A stretch of 64,000 nucleotides of DNA, taken from assembly GCF_040214835.1 (NCBI RefSeq), contig NZ_CP157874.1, positions 5,296,501-5,360,500 of the forward strand, in the 5' to 3' direction. The notes below the pieces were generated by a model. That model had not been told where the DNA came from. It worked only from the letters and a program-made list of their open reading frames with translations, and searched no databases. Positions 45,270 to 54,602 of this stretch are shown here, piece after piece. The position numbers and the translations under genes are program-made. Numbering within the stretch: position 1 is the first letter of the stretch; every line of letters begins with the position of its first letter. The stretch is from Pseudomonas asiatica (lineage in GTDB: Bacteria; Pseudomonadota; Gammaproteobacteria; Pseudomonadales; Pseudomonadaceae).

Positions 45270-48200
45270 ATGGCGACGACCACCCTTGGGGTCAAACTCG
45301 ATGACCCAACCCGTGAGCGACTCAAGGCAGCTGCGCAGTCGATTGACCGCACCCCGCACTGGTTGATCAAGCAAGCGATCTTCAACTACCTGGAGAAGCT
45401 CGAGGGTGGTGCCACCCTGACCGAACTCAACGGCCATGCCAGCAACCTGGCCGACGACGCCGGTGAGGTCCAACCCGACCACAGCCACCAGTGCTTCCTC
45501 GAGTTCGCCGAGAGCATCCTGCCGCAGTCGGTGCTGCGCTCGGCGATCACCGCCGCCTACCGCCGCCCCGAGCAGGAAGTGGTACCGATGCTGCTGGAGC
45601 AGGCGCGCCTGAGCGCCCCGCTGGCCGAAGCGACCAACAAGATGGCCGCCGGCATCGCCGAAAAACTGCGTAACCAGAAGAGCGCTGGCGGTCGTGCCGG
45701 CATCGTCCAGGGCCTGCTGCAGGAATTCTCGCTGTCGTCCCAGGAAGGCGTGGCACTGATGTGCCTGGCCGAAGCCCTGCTGCGCATCCCCGACAAGGGC
45801 ACCCGTGACGCGCTGATCCGCGACAAGATCAGCACCGGCAACTGGCAGCCACACCTGGGCAACAGCCCGTCGCTGTTCGTCAACGCCGCCACCTGGGGCC
45901 TGCTGCTGACCGGCAAGCTGGTGTCCACCCACAACGAATCCGGCCTCACCTCCTCGCTCACCCGCATCATCGGCAAGAGCGGCGAGCCGATGATCCGCAA
46001 GGGCGTCGACATGGCCATGCGCCTGATGGGCGAGCAGTTCGTCACCGGCGAAACCATCGCCGAAGCCCTGGCCAATGCCAGCCGCTTCGAGTCCAAGGGC
46101 TTCCGCTATTCCTACGACATGCTCGGCGAAGCCGCACTGACCGAGCACGACGCACAGAAGTACCTGGCGTCCTACGAGCAGGCCATCCACTCGATCGGCA
46201 AGGCCTCTCATGGCCGTGGCATCTATGAAGGCCCGGGCATCTCGATCAAGCTGTCGGCGCTGCACCCGCGCTACAGCCGCGCCCAGTACGAGCGCGTGAT
46301 GGAAGAGCTGTACCCGCGCCTGCTGTCGTTGACCCTGCTGGCCAAGCAGTACGACATCGGCCTGAACATCGACGCCGAAGAAGCCGACCGCCTGGAGCTA
46401 TCGCTCGACCTGCTCGAGCGCCTGTGCTTCGAGCCTTCGCTGGCCGGCTGGAACGGTATCGGCTTCGTCATCCAGGCCTACCAGAAGCGCTGCCCGTATG
46501 TGATCGACTATGTCATCGACCTGGCCAAGCGCAGCCGCCACCGCCTGATGATCCGCCTGGTGAAAGGCGCCTACTGGGACAGCGAAATCAAGCGCGCCCA
46601 GGTCGAAGGCCTGGAAGGCTACCCGGTCTACACCCGCAAGGTGTACACCGACGTGTCCTACGTCGCCTGCGCCCGCAAGCTGCTGGCCGTGCCAGAAGCC
46701 ATCTACCCGCAGTTCGCCACCCACAACGCCCACACCCTGTCGGCCATCTACCACATTGCCGGTCAGAACTATTACCCGGGCCAGTACGAGTTCCAGTGCC
46801 TGCACGGCATGGGCGAGCCACTGTACGAGCAGGTGGTCGGCAAGATTTCCGAAGGCAAGCTGAACCGTCCGTGCCGCGTCTATGCACCGGTCGGCACCCA
46901 CGAAACGCTGCTGGCCTACCTGGTGCGTCGCCTGCTGGAAAACGGCGCCAACACCTCGTTTGTCAACCGCATCGCCGACCACTCGATCTCCATCCAGGAA
47001 CTGGTCGCCGACCCGGTCGCCAGCATCGAGCGCATGGGCACTCAGGAAGGCAGCATCGGCCTGCCGCACCCACGCATCCCGCTGCCGCGTGAACTGTATG
47101 GCAGCGAGCGGGCCAACTCGGCCGGCATCGACATGGCCAACGAACACCGCCTGGCATCGCTGTCCTGTGCCATGCTGGCCACCGCTCATAACGACTGGAA
47201 AGCCACGCCACTGCTGGCCTGCGCCGCCAGCGAAAGCGCAGCCGCACCTGTGCTGAACCCGGCGGACCACCGCGACGTGGTCGGCCATGTTCAGGAAGCC
47301 ACTGTCGCCGACGTCGACAACGCCATCCAGTGCGCACTGAATGCAGCACCGATCTGGCAGGCCACCCCGCCAGCCGAGCGCGCTGCCATTCTGGAGCGCA
47401 CCGCCGACCTGATGGAGGCCGAAATCCAACCGCTGATGGGTCTGCTTATCCGCGAAGCGGGCAAGACCTTCGCCAACGCCATCGCCGAAGTGCGTGAAGC
47501 CGTGGACTTCCTGCGCTACTACGCGGTGCAGGCACGCAACGACTTCAGCAACGACGCCCACCGCCCGCTGGGCCCGGTGGTGTGCATCAGCCCGTGGAAC
47601 TTCCCGCTGGCGATCTTCACCGGCCAGGTGGCCGCAGCGCTCGCCGCCGGCAACCCGGTACTGGCCAAGCCGGCCGAGCAAACCCCACTGATCGCTGCCC
47701 AGGCCGTGCGCCTGCTGCTGGAAGCCGGCATCCCTGAAGGCGTGCTGCAACTGCTGCCAGGCCGCGGTGAAACCGTCGGTGCCGGCCTGGTGGGTGACGA
47801 GCGCGTCAAGGGCGTGATGTTCACCGGTTCCACCGAAGTGGCCCGCCTGCTGCAGCGCAACGTCGCCGGCCGCCTGGACAACCAGGGCCGTCCGATCCCG
47901 CTGATCGCCGAAACCGGCGGCCAGAACGCGATGATCGTCGACTCCTCGGCACTGACCGAGCAGGTGGTGATCGATGTGGTGTCCTCGGCCTTCGACAGCG
48001 CCGGCCAGCGTTGCTCGGCACTGCGCGTGCTGTGCCTGCAGGAAGACTCCGCCGACCGCGTGATCGAAATGCTCAAGGGTGCCATGGCCGAAAGTCGCCT
48101 GGGCTGCCCGGACCGCCTGGCCGTGGACATTGGCCCGGTGATCGACGCCGAAGCCAAAGCCGGCATCGAGAAGCACATCCAGGGCATGCGCGAGAAAGGT

Positions 48201-49223
48201 CGCTCGGTCTACCAGGTGGCCATTGCCGATGCTGCGGAGCTCAAGCGCGGCACCTTCGTCATGCCGACCCTGATCGAGCTGGAAAGCTTTGACGAGCTCA
48301 AGCGTGAAATCTTCGGCCCGGTGCTGCACGTGGTGCGCTACAACCGTCGCAACCTGGACCAGCTGATCGAGCAGATCAACAACTCCGGCTACGGCCTGAC
48401 CCTCGGCGTGCACACCCGCATCGACGAGACCATCGCCAAGGTGGTGGAAACCGCCAACGCCGGCAACATGTACGTCAACCGCAACATCGTCGGTGCAGTG
48501 GTGGGTGTGCAGCCGTTCGGTGGTGAAGGCCTGTCCGGCACCGGCCCGAAAGCCGGCGGCCCGCTGTACCTGTACCGCCTGCTGTCGACCCGCCCGGCCG
48601 ACGCGATTGGCCGCCACTTCCAGCAGCAGGACGGCGAAGGCAAGCCTGACCGCGCCCTGCACGAACAGCTGATCAAGCCGCTGCACGGCCTGAAGGCATG
48701 GGCTGAGAGCAACCAGCTGACCGACCTTGCCACGCTGTGCAGCCAGTTCGCCAGCCAGTCGCAGTGCGGCATCGCCCGCCTGTTGCCAGGCCCGACCGGC
48801 GAGCGCAACAGCTACACCATCCTGCCGCGTGAGCACGTGCTGTGCCTGGCCGACAACGAAGCTGACCTGCTGGCGCAGTTCGCCGCAGTGCTGGCCGTTG
48901 GCAGCTCGGCGGTATGGGCGGATGGCGAGCCGGGCAAGGCCCTGCGTGCCCGCCTGCCGCGAGAGTTGCAGGCCAAGGTCAAATTGGTGGCGGACTGGAA
49001 CAAGGATGAAGTGGCGTTCGACGCCGTGATCCACCATGGCGACTCGGACCAGCTGCGCGGCGTGTGCCAGCAGGTGGCCAAGCGTGCCGGGGCGATCGTG
49101 GGTGTGCACGGGCTGTCCAGCGGCGACCACCAGATTGCGCTGGAGCGCCTGGTGATCGAACGGGCGGTGAGTGTGAACACTGCTGCTGCCGGTGGTAATG
49201 CCAGCTTGATGACCATTGGCTGA
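45270..49223 (+). CDS. putA: Trifunctional PutA: repressor, proline dehydrogenase, P5C dehydrogenase
   Basis: 1317 residues, the trifunctional PutA length. Residues 1-47 form a ribbon-helix-helix DNA-binding domain (TTTLGVKLDDPTRERLK). The FAD proline dehydrogenase barrel follows (~190-560; ALTEHDAQKYLASYEQAI, IKLSALHPRY, RLVKGAYWDSEIKRAQ, YPQFATHNAHT). The aldehyde dehydrogenase part (~640-1120) has FTGSTEVARLL, E881 in ETGGQNAM and the catalytic C915 in SAGQRCSALRVL. It oxidises proline to glutamate at the membrane and represses putP/putA when proline is absent. It has its own Rho-independent terminator. Confidence 0.98.
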   Translation: MATTTLGVKLDDPTRERLKAAAQSIDRTPHWLIKQAIFNYLEKLEGGATLTELNGHASNLADDAGEVQPDHSHQCFLEFAESILPQSVLRSAITAAYRRPEQEVVPMLLEQARLSAPLAEATNKMAAGIAEKLRNQKSAGGRAGIVQGLLQEFSLSSQEGVALMCLAEALLRIPDKGTRDALIRDKISTGNWQPHLGNSPSLFVNAATWGLLLTGKLVSTHNESGLTSSLTRIIGKSGEPMIRKGVDMAMRLMGEQFVTGETIAEALANASRFESKGFRYSYDMLGEAALTEHDAQKYLASYEQAIHSIGKASHGRGIYEGPGISIKLSALHPRYSRAQYERVMEELYPRLLSLTLLAKQYDIGLNIDAEEADRLELSLDLLERLCFEPSLAGWNGIGFVIQAYQKRCPYVIDYVIDLAKRSRHRLMIRLVKGAYWDSEIKRAQVEGLEGYPVYTRKVYTDVSYVACARKLLAVPEAIYPQFATHNAHTLSAIYHIAGQNYYPGQYEFQCLHGMGEPLYEQVVGKISEGKLNRPCRVYAPVGTHETLLAYLVRRLLENGANTSFVNRIADHSISIQELVADPVASIERMGTQEGSIGLPHPRIPLPRELYGSERANSAGIDMANEHRLASLSCAMLATAHNDWKATPLLACAASESAAAPVLNPADHRDVVGHVQEATVADVDNAIQCALNAAPIWQATPPAERAAILERTADLMEAEIQPLMGLLIREAGKTFANAIAEVREAVDFLRYYAVQARNDFSNDAHRPLGPVVCISPWNFPLAIFTGQVAAALAAGNPVLAKPAEQTPLIAAQAVRLLLEAGIPEGVLQLLPGRGETVGAGLVGDERVKGVMFTGSTEVARLLQRNVAGRLDNQGRPIPLIAETGGQNAMIVDSSALTEQVVIDVVSSAFDSAGQRCSALRVLCLQEDSADRVIEMLKGAMAESRLGCPDRLAVDIGPVIDAEAKAGIEKHIQGMREKGRSVYQVAIADAAELKRGTFVMPTLIELESFDELKREIFGPVLHVVRYNRRNLDQLIEQINNSGYGLTLGVHTRIDETIAKVVETANAGNMYVNRNIVGAVVGVQPFGGEGLSGTGPKAGGPLYLYRLLSTRPADAIGRHFQQQDGEGKPDRALHEQLIKPLHGLKAWAESNQLTDLATLCSQFASQSQCGIARLLPGPTGERNSYTILPREHVLCLADNEADLLAQFAAVLAVGSSAVWADGEPGKALRARLPRELQAKVKLVADWNKDEVAFDAVIHHGDSDQLRGVCQQVAKRAGAIVGVHGLSSGDHQIALERLVIERAVSVNTAAAGGNASLMTIG

Positions 49224-49240
49224 CGCTGAGGGTTGTTAAC

Positions 49241-49273
49241 AAAAAAAGGAGAGCTTCGGCTCTCCTTTTTTTA
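49241..49273 (+). terminator. Rho-independent terminator of putA
   Basis: A perfect stem GGAGAGC-TTCG-GCTCTCC with a stable UUCG tetraloop, flanked by A7 and T7, starts 17 bases after the putA stop. The A/T symmetry means it could act in both directions. Confidence 0.95.
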
Positions 49274-49324
49274 TGGGGGCTGGGGTTGGGCTGACAGGTG
49301 TTCATTCAACCTGAAGCCAAACCC

Positions 49325-49533
49325 TCACTGCTTCATCCCCAACTCAGTATCATCCATCAGTGCCTTGGCCATCGCACTCAGGTAATGGGCAGCCCAGATC
49401 ATCATTGGCTTCTCATCCATCAGCCCGGTAATGGTCAATTCGCGGACATAACCCATCAACTCCGACGACTGCTCACGGGCGTCCCTGCACGGGATGCCAG
49501 GCTCGATGCGGATTGGGTGTCTTCTGTTGTCAT
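49325..49533 (-). pseudogene. Broken DUF3077-family gene
   Basis: The C-terminal ~60 residues match the DUF3077 pattern common in Pseudomonas (EPGIPCRDAREQSSELMGY, then AAHYLSAMAKALMDD). A start with good context exists at ATG 49533 (MTTEDTQSA, GGGGA 9 nt upstream), but it is in a different frame from the conserved part. The N-terminal third has evidently been shortened and frameshifted: only ~13 codons separate the start from the PGIPC motif where I would expect ~25-30. The intact family has unknown function. Confidence 0.7.
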
Positions 49534-49844
49534 TGTTCAATCCCCTGATAATTCTCGAGTGCCTGGCCGGGCCTATTCGCGGGCGCGCCCGCTCCCACAG
49601 GATCACCACAAGCTTCATGACTTGCACCGTACCTGTGGGAGCGGGCATGCCCGCGAAAGGGCCGGCTCTGGCGACACATCATTAAGCCTCAGTGCGAAGT
49701 TCGCGACCTAGATTAGGATCTTCGAGTGAATCTGCGTTCAGGGGTGGATCAGGAACTATCACCACCTGCTGTCAAACAAGAGGGTGGCAGCTGTGCATGG
49801 GTTGACAGACCGGTAGAAAAATCCAAAAACCCCGGCGCACACCG
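49534..49844. other. Gene-free stretch with one repeat pair
   Basis: Apart from the repeat at 49567-49665 I find no convincing gene, RNA or promoter in this 311-bp stretch. Short plus-strand ORFs here overlap the repeat or the membrane protein antisense and have no Shine-Dalgarno. Confidence 0.6.
49567..49665. repeat. Inverted GCGGGC..GCCCGCTCCCACAG repeat pair
   Basis: CGCGGGCGCGCCCGCTCCCA at the left and TGGGAGCGGGCATGCCCGCG at the right, bounded by GGGCC boxes. Same class as 43326-43409. Confidence 0.85.
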
Positions 49845-50282
49845 TTACCCGCGCTTTCGCCAGAGCCACAATAGGCACCAGCCTTTCCCAGCCTCCGAAG
49901 TCAGCATCAGCCCAATCCACACCGAGTTACTGATACTGGAAGCCAGCATCGGCAACAACAGGATTATGGATATCGACGGAACGATAAAAAAGATGCGAAA
50001 GGGGATCTGCACCATCGCCAAGTAGACAGCCAACCGGCAACGCATTAGAAACAACCCGCAGGTCGCTATCAACGAAAGCTGCAGAATCAGGTCTAGCCAG
50101 ACGATTAGCTCTAGCCCTCCTCCCCAGATCTGCATGTTGCTCAATGCGTCCTTGAAATCCGTCCAGAAAGGTATGGCACCTCGCTCCGTACTGCGGAAAA
50201 CATAAAGGCAGATGTAGAACGCGTCCATGCCTCCCCAAAACAGGAAAGCGATCGCATGCCAGCTCAAGTTCGAGTTCTTCAA
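49845..50282 (-). CDS. Orphan four-TM membrane protein
   Basis: 145 residues from TTG 50282, chosen because GAGGGAG lies 5 nt upstream; the longer frame reads through a REP unit. Four hydrophobic segments are visible: HAIAFLFWGGMDAFYICLYV, LELIVWLDLILQLSLIATCG, AVYLAMVQIPFRIFFIVPSI and WIGLMLTSEAGKGWCLLWLW. No family recognised and no cysteine or charged motif suggests an activity. DNA is AT-richer than neighbours, and it is flanked by repeats and a pseudogene, which suggests recent acquisition. Confidence 0.7.
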   Translation of the reverse strand: MKNSNLSWHAIAFLFWGGMDAFYICLYVFRSTERGAIPFWTDFKDALSNMQIWGGGLELIVWLDLILQLSLIATCGLFLMRCRLAVYLAMVQIPFRIFFIVPSISIILLLPMLASSISNSVWIGLMLTSEAGKGWCLLWLWRKRG

Positions 50283-50321
50283 TATGCTCCCTCTTCGAAC
50301 CGCGCCGGAATACCGAGCTTC

Positions 50322-50366
50322 GCAGGGGCGGCCTTTCGCCGCGAAAGGGCCGCAAAGCGGCCCCGG
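50322..50366 (+). repeat. Solitary degenerate REP unit
   Basis: GCAGGGGCGGCCTTTCGCCG continuing to GGGCCGCAAAGCGGCCCC is a single REP copy with a mutated 5' arm; no inverted partner is nearby. It separates the two orphan membrane protein genes. Confidence 0.8.
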
Positions 50367-50387
50367 CAAATTCTGCTGCGACGCTGC

Positions 50388-50951
50388 TCAAGCCATGGAC
50401 GAAAGTGTGATCAAAGCAAACAGCTGCGCTGCTGTAATTACGGCAGCCAGCAGCATCCACAACCAATTGGCCAGCGTGAAACGGCTGTTGGCCACTCCTG
50501 CCTCATCCCCCGCGCTGAAATTGGCGCCTTTCTGCATGGGCACCAGAATGACCAACCAAGCTGCTTGAATGACTACACCCGTAAAATACGCCGCCCACAA
50601 CTGATCATCCAGAATCACACTGGCAGCCACCCAGGCAGCACACATACCGTAGTAGCCCAGCGCGAGCCCCAGAATGGACCAAGGGTAGGTTCTGCCTGAC
50701 TCGCGAATATGATCATTCACCCTTTTCAATAACGGGTAGATGAAGAACACTGCAAAAGCGCTTCGCCAGAATGGGCTGACCTTTTCTCCTGTCCTCACTC
50801 CATGCAGCTTCCAGCTCTGATAAAAGCAATACAGCCAGTAAAAACCAAGGGTGAAGAAGGTCATTACGCCAAACTTCAGGGGCGAGACTACGAAGAAGGG
50901 AAGTTGCTTGCCCTCGAAATCAGTCAAGTCGTTCTTGTGGACATCACTCAT
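50388..50951 (-). CDS. Orphan five-TM membrane protein (DUF4234-like pattern)
   Basis: 187 residues from ATG 50951 (MSDVHKNDL) with GAGG 9 nt upstream. An N-terminal soluble strand (FEGKQLPFFVVSPLKF) leads into a TM segment with the pattern TFFTLGFYWLYCFYQSW, which resembles DUF4234/YjgN-type proteins. Further hydrophobic segments are WSILGLALGYYGMCAAWVAA, YFTGVVIQAAWLVILV and LWMLLAAVITAAQLFALITL. Function unknown. It lies upstream of the four-TM orphan on the same strand with a REP unit between. Confidence 0.75.
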   Translation of the reverse strand: MSDVHKNDLTDFEGKQLPFFVVSPLKFGVMTFFTLGFYWLYCFYQSWKLHGVRTGEKVSPFWRSAFAVFFIYPLLKRVNDHIRESGRTYPWSILGLALGYYGMCAAWVAASVILDDQLWAAYFTGVVIQAAWLVILVPMQKGANFSAGDEAGVANSRFTLANWLWMLLAAVITAAQLFALITLSSMA

Positions 50952-51324
50952 CAGAAAAGCCTCATTGCGAACACCAAAGCACACATTCAAGGCCAAATGG
51001 CATTCGATCCGCAGTAGTCCAGTTCCACTCTGACTTGTGGGAAACGTCTCTACATTTTCCTGCGCCTGCTCCGGCCCTTTCGCGGGTAAACCCGCTCCTA
51101 CAGGTGCAGCGTTGATGGCTGGGGCTGCGCAGTACTTGTGGGAGCGGGTTTACCCGCGAAAGGGCCCGAACAGGCAAAACAACAACTGCCCCCACCCCGC
51201 GTGATCTGTTCGACCAACCACCAGGCATCCCGGAGTTCTCAACCCATATCACCCAAACCTATTAACCTGTCCCCCACCCCACCACCCTCCTACACTCGCA
51301 GCATCCCGCCTCTGGACCGCGACC
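50952..51324. other. Gene-free stretch before the acyl-CoA dehydrogenase
   Basis: A 373-bp spacer between divergent genes. It contains the repeat pair 51072-51167 and otherwise no gene or RNA that I can support. The promoter of the dehydrogenase should be in 51170-51320, but no clear -35/-10 is visible. Confidence 0.6.
51072..51167. repeat. Inverted GCGGGTAAACCCGCTCC repeat pair
   Basis: CGGCCCTTTCGCGGGTAAAC..CTACAGG on the left and GGGAGCGGGTTTACCCGCGA..GGGCC on the right. Same class as 43326-43409, with CTACAG in place of CCCACAG on one arm. Confidence 0.85.
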
Positions 51325-53127
51325 ATGCCCGAGACCCTGCTCAGCCCCCGCAACCTCGCCTTCGAACTCTACGAAGTCCTCATGGCCGAGGCCCTGACCC
51401 AGCGCCCGCGCTTCGCCGAGCACAACCGCGAAACCTTTGACGCGGCGCTATCAACTGCCCGCACCATCGCCGAAAAGTTCTTCGCCCCGCACAACCGCAA
51501 GGCCGACGAAAACGAGCCGCGCTACGTGGATGGCCGCGCCGAACTGATCCCCGAAGTGAAACCCGCCGTCGACGCCTTTCTCGAAGCCGGCTTCCTCAAC
51601 GCCAACCGCGACTTCGAAGCCGGCGGCATGCAGCTGCCGAGCCTGGTCTCGCAGGCCTGCTTCGCCCACTTCCAGGCGGCCAACGCCGGCACCACGGCCT
51701 ACCCGTTCCTGACCATGGGCGCGGCCAACCTGATCGAGAGCTTCGGCAGCGATGAACAGAAACGCCTGTTCCTGCAGCCGATGATCGAAGGCCGCTACTT
51801 CGGCACCATGGCCCTGACCGAACCCCACGCTGGCTCGTCACTGGCCGATATCCGCACCCGCGCCGAACCTGCCGGTGACGGCAGCTACCGGCTCAAGGGC
51901 AACAAGATTTTCATCTCCGGCGGTGATCACGAGTTGTCGGAAAACATCGTGCACATGGTGCTGGCCAAGCTGCCGGATGCGCCGCCCGGCGTGAAGGGCA
52001 TCTCGCTGTTCATCGTACCCAAGTACCTGGTCAACGAAGATGGCAGCCGTGGCCCGCGCAACGATGTGCTGCTGGCAGGGCTGTTCCACAAGATGGGCTG
52101 GCGCGGTACCACCTCCACCGCGCTGAATTTCGGCGACAACGGCCAGTGCGTCGGCTACCTGGTCGGCCAGCCGCACCAGGGCCTGGCCTGCATGTTCCAG
52201 ATGATGAACGAGGCACGCATCGGTGTCGGCATGGGCGCAGTGATGCTCGGCTACGCCGGCTACCTGTATTCGCTGGAGTACGCCCGCCAGCGCCCGCAGG
52301 GTCGGTTGCCGGACAACAAGGACCCGCACAGCCCCGCGGTGCCGATCATCGAGCACAGCGATGTGAAACGCATGCTGCTGGCACAGAAGGCCTACGTGGA
52401 GGGCGCCTTCGACCTGGGCCTGTATGCCGCGCGCCTGTTCGACGACACCCAGACTGCCAGCGACGACAGCGCCCGCAAGCAGGCGCAGGAGCTGCTCGAC
52501 CTGCTGACCCCGATCGTCAAATCCTGGCCCTCGACGTTCTGCCTCAAGGCCAATGAACTGGCGATCCAGATCCTCGGCGGCCACGGCTACACCCGCGAAT
52601 ACCCGGTTGAACAGTACTACCGCGACAACCGCCTGAACCCGATCCATGAAGGCACCGAGGGCATCCAGTCGCTCGACCTGCTGGGCCGCAAGCTGGCGCA
52701 GAACAATGGCGCCGGCCTCAAGCAGTTGATCCGGTCGATCGCGGCCACCGGCGAGCGCGCCAGCCACCATCCGAACCTCGACCCGCTGCGCCAGCCGCTG
52801 GAGCAACTGGTCAACCGCCTGCAAGGTGTGACCCTGGCCTTGCTGGGTGACCTGGCCCAGGGCAAAGTCGCTGGAGCCCTGGCAAACTCGGCCCTGTACC
52901 TCAAGGCCTTCGGCCACTGCGTGATCGGCTGGCGCTGGCTGGAACAGGCGATTCATGCCGAACTCGGCCTGCTCAAGGGCAACCCCGCCGAGCGCGACTT
53001 CTACCTTGGCAAGCTGCAGGCCGCGCGTTATTTCCTGACCTGGGAAGTACCTGGCTGCCATAATGAGCTGGCATTGCTCGAGGCGCGCGACGACACTTGC
53101 CTCACCATGCAGGACGAGTGGTTCTAA
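51325..53127 (+). CDS. Acyl-CoA dehydrogenase, long (FadE/AidB-like C-terminal) type
   Basis: 600 residues, longer than the 380-residue classic enzymes and typical of the family with an extra C-terminal acyl-CoA dehydrogenase domain. Signatures are FGTMALTEPHAGSSLADIRT (FAD contact), LKGNKIFISGGDHELSENIVHMVLAKL, MGWRGTTSTALNF, QILGGHGYTREYPVEQYYRDNR and IHEGTEGIQSLDLLGRK, where the Glu of HEGTEGIQ is at the catalytic-base position. It oxidises an acyl-CoA in beta-oxidation; chain length cannot be told. It starts a plus-strand run with the TldD/PmbA pair 33 bp downstream. Confidence 0.93.
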   Translation: MPETLLSPRNLAFELYEVLMAEALTQRPRFAEHNRETFDAALSTARTIAEKFFAPHNRKADENEPRYVDGRAELIPEVKPAVDAFLEAGFLNANRDFEAGGMQLPSLVSQACFAHFQAANAGTTAYPFLTMGAANLIESFGSDEQKRLFLQPMIEGRYFGTMALTEPHAGSSLADIRTRAEPAGDGSYRLKGNKIFISGGDHELSENIVHMVLAKLPDAPPGVKGISLFIVPKYLVNEDGSRGPRNDVLLAGLFHKMGWRGTTSTALNFGDNGQCVGYLVGQPHQGLACMFQMMNEARIGVGMGAVMLGYAGYLYSLEYARQRPQGRLPDNKDPHSPAVPIIEHSDVKRMLLAQKAYVEGAFDLGLYAARLFDDTQTASDDSARKQAQELLDLLTPIVKSWPSTFCLKANELAIQILGGHGYTREYPVEQYYRDNRLNPIHEGTEGIQSLDLLGRKLAQNNGAGLKQLIRSIAATGERASHHPNLDPLRQPLEQLVNRLQGVTLALLGDLAQGKVAGALANSALYLKAFGHCVIGWRWLEQAIHAELGLLKGNPAERDFYLGKLQAARYFLTWEVPGCHNELALLEARDDTCLTMQDEWF

Positions 53128-53159
53128 GGGGGAGCCACCGTGTACACGGAGGCTTCCAC

Positions 53160-54602
53160 ATGTTCGATACCAGCGCCCTGCTGCGCCAGCGCTTTGCCGC
53201 GCTGCGCAGTACGGCCGAGTTGTTTTCCCTGCGCCATGTGAAACAGTCGCACCAGGCGCTGTCGGTTCGCCGCAACGTCGCGGAACCACCCTTCTTCAGC
53301 CAGGACGAGGGCGCCATGCTCACCGTGCGGGTGAGTGGCGTGGAAGCCTATTCCGCCACCGCCGACCTGTCCCAGGCCGGCCTGCAGCGCGCGCTGGAGC
53401 AGGCCGAGGCGCTGGCCCGCCAGATCGCCCGGTACAACCTGCTGGACCTGCGCGAACAACCGGTGACCAGCGCACGCCACGACCACATTTCGCCCAACTT
53501 CGACCAACCCGTGCCCAACCTCGCCGACTGCCTTGGCCTGCTTGCTGCCGAATCGGCCAGCGTGCCCAAGGACAGCCGCCTGGTGGACTGGCAGGCCAGC
53601 CTGGGCCTGAGCCTGGTCGAGCAGACCTACCTGAACTCGGCCGGCGCCGAGCTGCGCCACGCCCAGCGCTTCCTGTTCCCGGGCCTGGGCGTGACCGCCA
53701 GCGATGGCCAGGACAGCCAGAGCCGCAGCCTGGGCCGCGACAACTTCGGCCAGCAGGGCGGCTTCGAGATCATCGAGCGCTGCGGCCTGGTCGGCGCTGC
53801 CCGCCGGGTGGCCGACGAGGCGCTGCAGCTGCTGCTGGCACCGAACACCCCCAGCGGCCCGCGCGACCTGCTGTTGATGCCGGACCAGATGATGCTGCAG
53901 ATTCACGAATCCATCGGCCACCCGCTGGAGATGGACCGCATTCTCGGCGACGAGCGCAACTACGCCGGCACCAGCTTCGTCAAGGCCGGTGACTTCGGCC
54001 ACCTGCAGTACGGCTCCGCGCTGCTCAACGTGACCTTCGACCCGACCATCGGCGAAGAGCTGGCCAGCTACAGCTTCGATGATGACGGCACCCCGGCCAG
54101 CAAGCAGTTCCTGATCCGCGATGGCCTGCTGCTGCGCCCGCTGGGTGGTGCGCTGTCGCAGTTCCGCTCCGGCCTCGACGGCGTGGCCAACAGCCGCGCC
54201 TGCGGCTGGAACCGTGCGCCGATCGACCGCATGGCCAACCTCAACATCGAGCCGGGCGACCAGAGCCTGGATCAGCTGGTGAAGGGCATCGAGCACGGCA
54301 TCCTGATGCGCACCAACCGTTCCTGGTCCATCGACGATGCGCGCAACAAGTTCCAGTTCGGCTGTGAATGGGGGCAGTTGATCGAAAACGGCGAGCTCAA
54401 GGGCATCGTCAAGAACCCCAACTACCGTGGCATCTCCGCGCAGTTCTGGCGCAACCTGGCGGCGGTCGGCGACAGCAGTACCTTCCAGGTGCTGGGCACG
54501 CCCAACTGCGGCAAGGGCGAACCCAACCAGGTGGTGCGGGTCGGCCACGCCTCGCCGGCCTGCGTGTTCCGCCAGATCGACGTATTCGGAGGAGACGCCT
54601 GA
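53160..54602 (+). CDS. TldD-like metalloprotease
   Basis: 480 residues from ATG 53160, with ACGGAGG upstream; a longer frame overlaps the dehydrogenase. The Zn-binding HExxxH motif is present in MLQIHESIGHPLEMDRILGDERNYAGTSFV (~245), as in catalytic TldD subunits. The rest fits the PmbA/TldD fold (SYSFDDDGTPASKQFLIRDGLLL, SRACGWNRAPIDRMANLNIE). TldD/TldE pairs act as peptide-processing proteases, for example in microcin B17 maturation and CcdA degradation. This pair is a second, non-canonical set in such genomes. Its stop overlaps the next start as TGATG. Confidence 0.9.
   Translation: MFDTSALLRQRFAALRSTAELFSLRHVKQSHQALSVRRNVAEPPFFSQDEGAMLTVRVSGVEAYSATADLSQAGLQRALEQAEALARQIARYNLLDLREQPVTSARHDHISPNFDQPVPNLADCLGLLAAESASVPKDSRLVDWQASLGLSLVEQTYLNSAGAELRHAQRFLFPGLGVTASDGQDSQSRSLGRDNFGQQGGFEIIERCGLVGAARRVADEALQLLLAPNTPSGPRDLLLMPDQMMLQIHESIGHPLEMDRILGDERNYAGTSFVKAGDFGHLQYGSALLNVTFDPTIGEELASYSFDDDGTPASKQFLIRDGLLLRPLGGALSQFRSGLDGVANSRACGWNRAPIDRMANLNIEPGDQSLDQLVKGIEHGILMRTNRSWSIDDARNKFQFGCEWGQLIENGELKGIVKNPNYRGISAQFWRNLAAVGDSSTFQVLGTPNCGKGEPNQVVRVGHASPACVFRQIDVFGGDA

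Noticed and set aside
46398..49130. 910-codon open frame on the minus strand inside putA
   Set aside because: Exactly antisense to a clear PutA. High GC with strong third-position bias leaves such frames open; the product has no recognisable domain and no Shine-Dalgarno.
49726..50025. 99-codon plus-strand ORF in the islet
   Set aside because: Lies mostly antisense to the four-TM protein, has no Shine-Dalgarno and a low-complexity, non-protein-like sequence.
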